Shown: one piece after another, positions 1-5,021 of the stretch | Numbering within the stretch: the first letter of the stretch is position 1 | How the letters are laid out: each line of letters opens with the position of its first letter | Assembly (NCBI GenBank): GCA_023267315.1 | Contig: JAHFNN010000027.1 | Location: 1-10,881 of the forward strand | Length of the DNA stretch: 10,881 nucleotides | Reading direction: 5' to 3' | Origin: Candidatus Nomurabacteria bacterium | GTDB lineage: Bacteria > Patescibacteriota > Minisyncoccia > Phycocordibacterales > UBA9973 | Program-made: the position numbers and the translations under genes | The notes under the pieces: generated by a model | Database searches by the model: none | Told to the model about the DNA's origin: nothing | What the model saw: only the letters and a program-made list of their open reading frames with translations

Positions 1-18
1 AACAATAATTGAAACTCG

Positions 19-47
19 AAATACTCTACAATGAGTATTTTTTGTTT
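19..47 (+). terminator. Possible weak intrinsic terminator upstream of metK
   Basis: An 8-bp inverted repeat, AAATACTC (19-26) and GAGTATTT (33-40), with a 6-nt loop is followed by TTTGTTT. The order matches a rho-independent terminator for a gene upstream of the window. The stem has only two G-C pairs, so it would be weak. It could instead be a hairpin in the metK leader. Confidence 0.35.
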
Positions 48-59
48 CCCAAAAAAATT

Positions 60-1001
60 ATGACCACAAAAACAGCAGAATTTGTAAGCCCTAAGCATCC
101 AGATAAAATTTGCGATTTCATCGCGGATTCAATCCTGGATGCATATCTAGCCTTGGATAAAAATAGTCGCGTTGCGGTAGAGGTAATGGGTGGTCATGGG
201 CTTATTATCATCAATGGCGAAGTTACCAGTAGTGGCACTCCAGATGTAGAACGAATTGTGCAAAATATCGTCGGACAAAATTATAGAGTTATTTCAAATC
301 TCGTACGTCAGAGTCCAGAAATCGCGCGTGGAGTAGATACAGGAGGTGCTGGAGATCAAGGAATTATGAAAGGATACGCCACTAGTCAGACAAAAAGTAT
401 GCTTCCACTAGAATACGAACTCGCACGAGATCTCTGTATGAAAATATTTGAAAAATATCCTTATGATGGAAAAACGCAAGTCACAATTCAAGATGGAAAA
501 GTGCAGACGGTCGTCGCTAGTTTTCAAAATACAAAAAATGAAGAGTTACTACCGTTTGTAAAAAAGAATATTACTGCCTCGGAATATTTAATTAATCCAG
601 CAGGGGAATGGAATCAGGGAGGATTCGACGCCGACACAGGTTTATCTGGGCGTAAACTCATTGTCGATAACTATGGTCCTGAGATTGCAATTGGTGGTGG
701 ATCATTTTCTGGAAAAGATTGCACCAAAGTAGATCGTTCTGGTGCATACATTGCACGTAAAATAGCAGTTGATCTCGTAAAAAAAGGTGCAACAGAAGTT
801 TTTGTAAAATTAGCGTATGCAATAGGGAAGGCTGACCCCGTAATGGCCTCTGCGATAGTAGATGGGAAGGATCAAACAATTACAGGATACGACCTGACCC
901 CAAAAGGTATTCGAGAAACCCTGCATTTAAACACCATTATATTTGCTGATACTTGCACCTGGGGTCATTTTGGACGGAGCTTCCCATGGGATGTATCCTA
1001 G
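60..1001 (+). CDS. metK: S-adenosylmethionine synthetase (MetK), compact form
   Basis: Makes S-adenosylmethionine from methionine and ATP in the cytoplasm, the methyl donor for enzymes such as RsmI encoded later in this window. Family motifs are in order: HPDK (residues 13-16, with the catalytic-type His), GAGDQG (96-101), GRKLIVD (197-203), GGGSFSGKD (212-220, the second family signature), KVDRS (223-227) and GHFGR (302-306) near the C-terminus. At 313 aa it is clearly shorter than the roughly 380-400 aa of typical bacterial MetK. Loops are missing, but no signature motif is. The ATG at 60 places the family N-terminus correctly; an in-frame TTG at 9 would add a stretch that does not look like MetK. 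No Shine-Dalgarno sequence precedes the ATG. The usual SEGHPDK is SPKHPDK here. Identity is firm; activity of the compact form is inferred. Confidence 0.96.
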   Translation: MTTKTAEFVSPKHPDKICDFIADSILDAYLALDKNSRVAVEVMGGHGLIIINGEVTSSGTPDVERIVQNIVGQNYRVISNLVRQSPEIARGVDTGGAGDQGIMKGYATSQTKSMLPLEYELARDLCMKIFEKYPYDGKTQVTIQDGKVQTVVASFQNTKNEELLPFVKKNITASEYLINPAGEWNQGGFDADTGLSGRKLIVDNYGPEIAIGGGSFSGKDCTKVDRSGAYIARKIAVDLVKKGATEVFVKLAYAIGKADPVMASAIVDGKDQTITGYDLTPKGIRETLHLNTIIFADTCTWGHFGRSFPWDVS

Positions 1002-1012
1002 AGGCCCTAGGA
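996..1012 (+). other. Small hairpin across the metK stop codon
   Basis: TCCTAG (996-1001) and CTAGGA (1007-1012) form a 6-bp stem with a 5-nt loop that includes the TAG stop. No T-run follows directly; the sequence continues GGTAAATTTT. It may be a weak metK terminator or mRNA end. Confidence 0.3.
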
Positions 1013-1030
1013 GGTAAATTTTAGGATATA

Positions 1031-1039
1031 TGGTATAAT
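1031..1039 (+). promoter_or_regulatory. Extended -10 promoter for the SWIB gene
   Basis: TGGTATAAT is a perfect extended -10 element (TGN plus TATAAT). No good -35 box lies 17 nt upstream (around 1011-1016), as is acceptable for extended -10 promoters. Predicted start near 1046 gives a leader of about 60 nt before the SWIB ATG at 1107, the only long leader among the promoters found here. A second, weaker -10-like TAAAAT (1094-1099) lies 7 nt before the same ATG. Confidence 0.6.
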
Positions 1040-1046
1040 AGACGCA

Positions 1047-1091
1047 TTATTAAGGGTGCGTTAATAACCGCCAAGGCGTAAGGCTACGGCG
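1047..1091 (+). other. Structured leader upstream of the SWIB gene
   Basis: Just after the predicted transcription start is a perfect dyad, TTATTAA (1047-1053) and TTAATAA (1061-1067), around GGGTGCG. It is followed by a GC-rich block in which CGCC (1069-1072) can pair with GGCG (1088-1091), or CGTA (1077-1080) with TACG (1085-1088). The first dyad could be an operator or an RNA hairpin. The second gives two alternative small folds. No known riboswitch class is recognised. Confidence 0.35.
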
Positions 1092-1106
1092 AATAAAATA
1101 CAACAT

Positions 1107-1364
1107 ATGCCAGCAGCAAAAGTATCTGCATTTATGAAGCCAATGACTATCAGCGCCGATTTGGCAGCAGTCGTCGGAAAAGGTCCGATGCCTCGTTCTG
1201 AAGTCGTAAAGGCACTCTGGGTCTACATCAAGAAGAATAATCTTCAAGATCCTAAGAACAAGCGTAATATCAACGCTGATGCTAATCTAAAGAAAGTATT
1301 CGGTGGAAAGGCAACAGTTTCGATGTTTGAAATGACAAAGCTTGTTTCAAAACACCTCTCATAA
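1107..1364 (+). CDS. SWIB/MDM2-domain protein
   Basis: The 85-aa product is essentially one complete SWIB domain. Hallmarks are AFMKPM (residues 8-13), the LAAVVG segment, MPRSEVVKALWVYIKKNNLQ in the centre, then DPKNKRNINAD and KVFGGK, and the C-terminal helix MFEMTKLVSKHL. SWIB domains were first known from eukaryotic SWI/SNF chromatin remodellers and the p53-binding domain of MDM2. In bacteria they occur as small proteins, best known in Chlamydiae, where a role with DNA or topology proteins has been proposed. The partner here is unknown. The gene has its own promoter and a strong terminator, so it is a single-gene unit. Domain identity is very secure; cellular role is not. Confidence 0.93.
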   Translation: MPAAKVSAFMKPMTISADLAAVVGKGPMPRSEVVKALWVYIKKNNLQDPKNKRNINADANLKKVFGGKATVSMFEMTKLVSKHLS

Positions 1365-1384
1365 TAAAAAATAAATTTATTATC

Positions 1385-1415
1385 AAAAAAATCTCCCACT
1401 TCGGGAGGTTTTTTT
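1385..1415. terminator. Bidirectional intrinsic terminator after the SWIB gene
   Basis: A 13-bp stem (1385-1397 with 1403-1415, one G-T wobble) has a CTCCC/GGGAG core, an ACTTC loop, an A-run on the left arm and a T-run on the right. It lies 20 nt after the SWIB stop codon. The T-run runs into the -35 box of the next gene. Confidence 0.9.
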
Positions 1416-1442
1416 GATTTATCTGAAGTTCACGACTATACT
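1414..1442 (+). promoter_or_regulatory. Promoter of the alkyltransferase-like gene, leaderless geometry
   Basis: TTGATT (1414-1419), a 17-nt spacer and TATACT (1437-1442). Only 6 nt separate the -10 box from the ATG at 1449, so transcription should start at or next to the start codon. Confidence 0.65.
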
Positions 1443-1448
1443 ATATGT

Positions 1449-1706
1449 ATGACAAGAAAAACCTTTACAGAAAAAGTTTTACATGTTGTAAAAAATATTC
1501 CAAGAGGGAAGACACTTACCTATAAAGAAGTCGCTAATCGAGCCGGCAGTCCGAATGCATCGCGCGCAGTAGGCTCTATTTTGAAGCAAAATTATAATCC
1601 AGCCATCCCATGTCATAGAGTCATTCGAAGTGATGGAGAGACTGGTGAATATAATCGTGGCAGAATAGAGAAAATTAGAAAATTAAAAGCTGAGGGTGCA
1701 ATTTAA
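1449..1706 (+). CDS. MGMT/ATL-family DNA alkyl-lesion protein, DNA-binding domain only
   Basis: The 85-aa protein matches the C-terminal domain of O6-alkylguanine-DNA alkyltransferases. It has the winged-helix segment GKTLTYKEVANRAG (residues 20-33, with the Tyr), the arginine-finger segment SRAVGSIL (38-45) and the active-site motif PCHRV (54-58) with Cys55. Full MGMT proteins accept the alkyl group on this Cys. Short alkyltransferase-like proteins usually replace it (PWHR, for example) and instead flag lesions for excision repair. This protein has the short layout but keeps the Cys, so it could be a minimal transferase or a lesion binder. The usual glycine-rich segment after the active site is altered (TGEYNRGR). 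It has its own promoter. Family is firm; activity is open. Confidence 0.88.
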   Translation: MTRKTFTEKVLHVVKNIPRGKTLTYKEVANRAGSPNASRAVGSILKQNYNPAIPCHRVIRSDGETGEYNRGRIEKIRKLKAEGAI

Positions 1707-1736
1707 ATGTATTAATCCACTGACTCAATCTTCTCA

Positions 1737-1764
1737 TTGCAAGAAAGGCGCAGCCTTGTATAAT
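1737..1764 (+). promoter_or_regulatory. Promoter of the DUF333-like gene, leaderless geometry
   Basis: TTGCAA (1737-1742), a 16-nt spacer and a perfect TATAAT (1759-1764). Eight nt separate the -10 box from the ATG at 1773, giving a leader of about 0-2 nt. Confidence 0.7.
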
Positions 1765-1772
1765 TACTGTAT

Positions 1773-2045
1773 ATGAGTTCAAAATCAATTCTTATTATCG
1801 TGTTATTGGCAGTACTCGCAATCGCGTACGTTTTTTGGTGGGGTACGAATAAAAATAGTCAAAATGGACAGGGTTCAACTGATCCAGCTATCACATACTG
1901 CACATCCAATGATGGAGTCGTGAACACAGCAACAACTGAAGATGGAATAAAGACTACATACTGCATCTTCAAAGATCATTCATCTTGTGAAGTCTGGGCA
2001 TACTATCGTAATGAATGCGTTCCTGGCGAAATCAACAACAACTAA
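1773..2045 (+). CDS. Membrane-anchored DUF333-like small Cys-rich protein
   Basis: A 90-aa protein. Residues 5-23 form one hydrophobic helix (SILIIVLLAVLAIAYVFWW) preceded by a Lys, so it is probably an uncleaved N-terminal anchor or a signal peptide; no lipobox Cys is seen. A Ser/Asn/Gly-rich linker follows. Residues 39-84 resemble the DUF333 domain, annotated in databases as putative hemolysin: the family pattern of a YC pair, a Gly-containing turn, YC.F.D.S.CE.WAYYR.EC is present. Cys43, Cys64, Cys72 and Cys82 could form two disulfides outside the membrane. No haemolytic activity should be assumed from the family label. The cupin gene follows 41 nt downstream and may be co-transcribed. Confidence 0.75.
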   Translation: MSSKSILIIVLLAVLAIAYVFWWGTNKNSQNGQGSTDPAITYCTSNDGVVNTATTEDGIKTTYCIFKDHSSCEVWAYYRNECVPGEINNN

Positions 2046-2086
2046 GTCGGCTGGAAAAAATTAATAACTAAATAAGTTTAAAAAAT

Positions 2087-2494
2087 ATGAAAAAAGGATA
2101 TAAAGAAGATATCGAGGCTTTAACTCTTGCAAATGAAAATTTTCGTCATGTTTTATACACGGGAGCGCATAGTCAGCTTGTGGTTATGGCACTTAAACCA
2201 CGCGAAGAAATCGGTGAAGAAGTTCATGCTGAGAGCGATCAATTTTTCAGGTTTGAGGAGGGAACTGGGCGCGCTATTTTAAATGACACGACATATGAGA
2301 TTCATGCAGGTGATGTACTTATCATTCCAGCTGGAACAAAACATAACATCATCAATTTGAGTGATTTAAATTTTTTGAAGATGTACACGCTCTATAGTCC
2401 AGCACACCACAAAGATGGTGTAATTCATGCCACAAAAGAAGCAGCTGAGGCTGATACTGAACACTTCGATGGAAAGACTACAGAGCAGGAGTAG
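2087..2494 (+). CDS. Single-domain cupin protein
   Basis: The 135-aa protein has a cupin beta-barrel pattern. The first motif is around EEVHAESDQFFRFEEGTG (residues 44-61), with likely metal ligands His47 and Gln52; the second is AGDVLIIPAGTKHNI (74-88), with His86. The C-terminal part (MYTLYSPAHHKDGVIH) is typical of a conserved cytoplasmic subfamily often annotated as a mannose-6-phosphate-isomerase-like cupin. The substrate cannot be told from sequence. There is no signal peptide. No clear -10 box or Shine-Dalgarno sequence precedes the ATG, so it probably shares a transcript with the upstream DUF333-like gene. Confidence 0.85.
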   Translation: MKKGYKEDIEALTLANENFRHVLYTGAHSQLVVMALKPREEIGEEVHAESDQFFRFEEGTGRAILNDTTYEIHAGDVLIIPAGTKHNIINLSDLNFLKMYTLYSPAHHKDGVIHATKEAAEADTEHFDGKTTEQE

Positions 2495-2702
2495 CGCCAC
2501 CCTTATTTTAAAGGGCTGTAGTGTCGTAAAAGATATATTGTGCGACACTACCATACTCTCGAGAGAGGGCCTGAAAACTCCTCCCCCTAAGACAGTCCAT
2601 CCATGAAATGCAATTCATGGTGATTGATATCAAAACTCTAAGTAATATATTTTTTACAAATAATTTCTAGACGCGAAAATTAATTTAAAAATATAAATTT
2701 AA
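2495..2702. other. Non-coding stretch with several dyads
   Basis: No convincing gene lies between the cupin stop and the terminator at 2703. The stretch holds CCCTT/AAGGG (2500-2515), a 9-bp perfect inverted repeat GTAGTGTCG/CGACACTAC (2518-2526 and 2543-2551), a palindromic CTCTCGAGAG, a 7-bp hairpin CCATGAA/TTCATGG (2601-2620) and the palindrome TTGATATCAA (2624-2633). An AT-rich tract then leads into the terminator. A weak promoter-like pair, TTGATA (2624-2629) and TATATT (2646-2651), would give a transcript of roughly 80 nt ending at the terminator. I recognise no RNA family here. Confidence 0.5.
2518..2551. repeat. 9-bp perfect inverted repeat downstream of the cupin
   Basis: GTAGTGTCG (2518-2526) is mirrored by CGACACTAC (2543-2551) around a 16-nt AT-rich spacer. 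It could be an mRNA 3' hairpin, a protein-binding dyad or a relic of an inserted element. No T-run follows, so it is not a typical terminator. Confidence 0.6.
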
Positions 2703-2736
2703 AAAAACTATTCCGATTTTAACTGGAATAGTTTTT
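2703..2736. terminator. Bidirectional intrinsic terminator between cupin and CAP genes
   Basis: A 12-bp perfect stem, AAAAACTATTCC (2703-2714) and GGAATAGTTTTT (2725-2736), with a 10-nt loop and A/T runs on both sides. It sits between two convergent genes and can serve both. Confidence 0.85.
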
Positions 2737-2783
2737 GTTAATAGAGTCCCCTCTTTTGGCTGATTTTTAAGAAAAGGGCTTCT

Positions 2784-3707
2784 TTAGTTATATACGCTGA
2801 TACAGGTATTGAAGTTCGCGACTCCAGCATTATATGTTTCGATTTCAGCTTTAATTTTTGTCAGCAATGCATTATATGATTCAACCGCTTGATTGTATGC
2901 AGTCACTTTATTTGAATACTCTGAATCATATTTAGATGTCGCATCAAGGTCTGTTCTTTGCTTCTCTAATTCGGCCTGCATCACCGCAAGCGACTGCTGT
3001 TCATTCTCTATAGTATTAGACAAATTCTTATCTACCTGCAAACACGTAGAAAGTGGTACACCGAAATGCTGCACTCCAATCCACACCTTGCGTCCCTTAT
3101 ACATGCCAGTACCAACAGCTACGCCAATTTCTTTATATTTCGTATTTAAGATATTTGCTCTGTGTCCTGGTGAATTCATCCACGCGTCAACAAGATCAGC
3201 ATTACTCGTAAATCCTCCAAGTGCTAGATTCTCTCCCACCATGATATAATCATATCCAGCAGCTTGCACGACATCTCCCGGTCCAACATTCGTCAGAGAA
3301 ACGTGTTCAAAATACTGTTTATCAAACATATCTTTTAGTTTTGCCTGAGCTGAAGTATCGAGTGTGGCATTTTCAGTAAGTGCCGGTAAGTTCCCATTCT
3401 TAAGGCGAGCTTGATTGGTGAGATCAATCACCCCCTCCTTTGTGAGTGTCGCAGATGTTTCTGCAACATCATTTGAGAGAAGACCCGACGTTTTAATGAG
3501 CTTTTTAAAACTAAGTGGCGAAACGTTTAAAGAAACATTTCCAGCAGTACTCGAGTTTGCAGAATCAGCTACGATCGCTGGTGGTAGGTCATGCAGCACT
3601 TTTTGTGCAATAAATGATACAAGCGGCTTTCGTATTGCAAACAAGAGAACACCTAAGAGCACGATTAAAGTTATAATAACTGTTAGTTTTTTTCCACTGT
3701 TATCCAT
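2784..3707 (-). CDS. Membrane-anchored CAP/SCP-domain protein with C-terminal coiled coil
   Basis: A 307-aa exported or surface protein. Residues 8-24 are a hydrophobic anchor after KK. A low-complexity Ser/Asn-rich linker runs to about residue 90. A CAP (SCP/PR-1/YkwD-like) domain spans about 92-215, with LTNQARLKNG (96-105), FEHVS (133-137, His135 at the usual cavity position), GENLALG (158-164) and SPGHRANIL (179-187). Bacterial CAP proteins are extracytoplasmic and their biochemical role is mostly unknown. Residues about 225-298 are rich in Glu, Gln and Lys with heptad-like hydrophobics, so probably a helical hairpin or coiled coil. Cys222 and Cys302 flank it and could be disulfide-linked. 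It has its own -10 box. Confidence 0.9.
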   Translation of the reverse strand: MDNSGKKLTVIITLIVLLGVLLFAIRKPLVSFIAQKVLHDLPPAIVADSANSSTAGNVSLNVSPLSFKKLIKTSGLLSNDVAETSATLTKEGVIDLTNQARLKNGNLPALTENATLDTSAQAKLKDMFDKQYFEHVSLTNVGPGDVVQAAGYDYIMVGENLALGGFTSNADLVDAWMNSPGHRANILNTKYKEIGVAVGTGMYKGRKVWIGVQHFGVPLSTCLQVDKNLSNTIENEQQSLAVMQAELEKQRTDLDATSKYDSEYSNKVTAYNQAVESYNALLTKIKAEIETYNAGVANFNTCISVYN

Positions 3708-3716
3708 AGTGTAAAT

Positions 3717-3722
3717 ATTATA
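3717..3722 (-). promoter_or_regulatory. -10 box of the CAP gene, leaderless geometry
   Basis: Minus-strand TATAAT at 3722-3717 is separated by 9 nt from the ATG at 3707. No good -35 box is seen; the 17-nt position reads TAGGAT. Confidence 0.55.
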
Positions 3723-3748
3723 TATCTATCCTAAATTGAATCCTAGTC

Positions 3749-4150
3749 TTAACATGAAGTTGATTTTTGATATCCCGCGTTCTCTGCATCAGCTTCAGTG
3801 GTAAAATATATCTTATTGGCATCACTCAAGCTTTTGGCAGCAGCACAATCGGTGGCATAGTATTTCTTGCCACGTTTCGAAGCAACAAAGGCGCCTGATC
3901 CTGAAGAAACAGCTTTTTGTACCCCTCCCGCACTAGATCCTGAGGCTTTTGTAGAACCTGGCTTGATTAACAAATCTGGTACGGCACTATAGTCTATTTT
4001 GACAGAATCCTGTGATTCCCTAGCCGAAAGCCTCCCTAAACCAAAGGACGTTGTTCCCACAAGGAATATGATGAGGAGGATATAAATGTCCTTCGCGAGA
4101 GGGGTATTTGAAAAGGTCTTGATTTTTTGGGTAATATTGTGTATACTCAT
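3749..4150 (-). CDS. Anchored small protein with conserved Cys-containing C-terminal motif
   Basis: A 133-aa protein. Residues about 22-40 (IYILLIIFLVGTTSFGLGR) form one transmembrane segment after a basic cytoplasmic N-terminus. A Ser/Gly/Ala-rich linker (about 65-88) leads to a C-terminal module of about 45 residues: FVASKRGKKYYATDC, then AKSLSDANKIYF, then TEADAENAGYQKSTSC. This pattern (aromatic, SK..KKYY...C..AK, N.I.F.....A...GY, terminal Cys) resembles the short Ada-type metal-binding module found at the C-termini of many exported CPR proteins. Only two Cys are present (102 and 133), so a four-Cys zinc site is not complete. Its function is unknown. It is transcribed in the same direction as the CAP gene, which begins 41 nt downstream with its own -10 box. 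Confidence 0.8.
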   Translation of the reverse strand: MSIHNITQKIKTFSNTPLAKDIYILLIIFLVGTTSFGLGRLSARESQDSVKIDYSAVPDLLIKPGSTKASGSSAGGVQKAVSSGSGAFVASKRGKKYYATDCAAAKSLSDANKIYFTTEADAENAGYQKSTSC

Positions 4151-4159
4151 ACCGCTCTA

Positions 4160-4165
4160 ATTATA
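4160..4165 (-). promoter_or_regulatory. -10 box of the anchored small-protein gene, leaderless geometry
   Basis: Minus-strand TATAAT at 4165-4160 lies 9 nt before the ATG at 4150. The -35 position is weak (TGGCTA with 17-nt spacing). Confidence 0.55.
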
Positions 4166-4238
4166 AGTAATATTGTACGAGTTAGCCAGTATTTTCCCTT
4201 GTTTTGACCACATATTTTGGCTAGATCTACGAATCAAC

Positions 4239-4511
4239 ATGGCACATAGAAAAGCCGGCGGTAGCGCCAAAAATTTAAGAGATTCAAATCCAAAGTACTT
4301 GGGTACTAAACTCTACGATGGTCAGAAGGCAATCTCCGGATCTGTCATTATCCGTCAGCGAGGTACACGCATCCTTCCAGGAAAGAATGTCGGAACTGGA
4401 AAAGATCATACCCTCTTTGCACTCAAAGACGGTACCGTTAAATTTGGAACAAAAAGAAAGGTTCACTTCAACGGAAAAACTATTCTCAAAAAAACAGTGA
4501 ACGTTATCTAA
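4239..4511 (+). CDS. rpmA: 50S ribosomal protein L27 (bL27)
   Basis: A 90-aa ribosomal protein whose N-terminus reaches the peptidyl transferase centre. The start is fixed by MAHRKAGGSAKN at ATG 4239, the standard mature N-terminus, so no cleaved leader of the Firmicutes type is present. GSVIIRQRGT, the PGKNVGTGKDHTLFA core and DGTVKFG follow. A reading from 4173 would add 22 residues that do not belong to the family. L27 often follows L21 (rplU); here it stands alone, preceded by divergent minus-strand genes. A TTGACC at 4204-4209 could be a -35 box, but the matching -10 (TCTACG) is poor, so its promoter is unclear. Confidence 0.97.
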   Translation: MAHRKAGGSAKNLRDSNPKYLGTKLYDGQKAISGSVIIRQRGTRILPGKNVGTGKDHTLFALKDGTVKFGTKRKVHFNGKTILKKTVNVI

Positions 4512-4513
4512 TC

Positions 4514-4559
4514 TCACAATAAAAAATATCCCGCATATGCGGGATATTTTTTATTGTGA
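4514..4559. terminator. 46-bp perfect palindrome, bidirectional terminator of rpmA and rplI
   Basis: A fully symmetric sequence centred between 4536 and 4537. It has a GC core (ATCCCGC/GCGGGAT), A6 and T6 runs in its arms, and an outer TCACAAT/ATTGTGA. It begins 3 nt after the rpmA stop codon and ends 4 nt before the rplI stop codon, so a single element can end both converging transcripts. Confidence 0.9.
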
Positions 4560-4563
4560 TTTA

Positions 4564-5010
4564 TTATTTTTCAGGATTGATTGAGAGCGTGAATGCTCCT
4601 TTCTTTTTAGCAATAGTCACGGGAATAGTGAATTCTCCAAAACTCTTGATAGGCTCCTCAAGATCAATGAATGATTCATCAATCGAGATACGGTGATGTT
4701 TTAGCAATGCGGCTGATATATCTTTAGCGTGGATGCTTGAGAATAAATGTCCTTGCGCATTACCCTTTTTTGTCATAACAACGGTAATACCAGAAAGTGA
4801 TTCAAGATTTTTATCAAGAAGCTTCGCCTCAACTTCCTTTTCGATACGCAATTCCTCCTTTTTCTTTTCAATTTTTTTCAAAACATCAGCAGTCGCTGGT
4901 TGTGCCAATTTCTTCGGAAAAAGAAAATTAGCAGCATATCCATCATTCACCTCTTTTACCTCATTGCGCTTTCCGATACGCGGAACGTCAGCTAAAAACA
5001 AGACTTTCAT
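4564..5010 (-). CDS. rplI: 50S ribosomal protein L9 (bL9)
   Basis: A 148-aa L9 of normal length. The N-terminal rRNA-binding domain is MKVLFLADVPRIGKRNEVKEVNDGYAANFLFPKKLA-like (residues 1-36), with the family signature around GYAANFLFPK. A charged connecting helix (about 42-72, Lys/Glu-rich) and a C-terminal domain (about 75-148, ending FTLSINPEK) follow. It starts 11 nt after the upstream protease gene, with no Shine-Dalgarno sequence, so it is probably co-transcribed with it. L9 is reported missing in some CPR lineages; its presence helps narrow the host. Confidence 0.96.
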   Translation of the reverse strand: MKVLFLADVPRIGKRNEVKEVNDGYAANFLFPKKLAQPATADVLKKIEKKKEELRIEKEVEAKLLDKNLESLSGITVVMTKKGNAQGHLFSSIHAKDISAALLKHHRISIDESFIDLEEPIKSFGEFTIPVTIAKKKGAFTLSINPEK

Positions 5011-5021
5011 ATAGTTTTTTA

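Noticed and set aside
9..59. Upstream TTG at 9 as the start of metK
   Set aside because: The added residues do not resemble MetK, and the stretch overlaps a terminator-like hairpin. ATG 60 gives the family N-terminus.
1009..1015. Perfect Shine-Dalgarno-like AGGAGGT after metK
   Set aside because: The nearest ATG (1030) is followed at once by a stop codon (ATG GTA TAA), so no gene uses it. It overlaps the metK 3' hairpin and is probably chance.
1773..2045. Haemolysin assignment from the DUF333 label
   Set aside because: The family name is a historical database label. The sequence shows only an anchored Cys-rich small domain.
2624..2736. Small RNA from the TTGATA/TATATT pair ending at the terminator
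   Set aside because: The match is poor and the region is very AT-rich, so such pairs are expected by chance. Not called as a separate RNA.
4173..4238. Longer N-terminus for L27
   Set aside because: The 22 extra residues are not family-like and not a typical cleaved L27 leader. MAHRKAGG at 4239 is the standard start.
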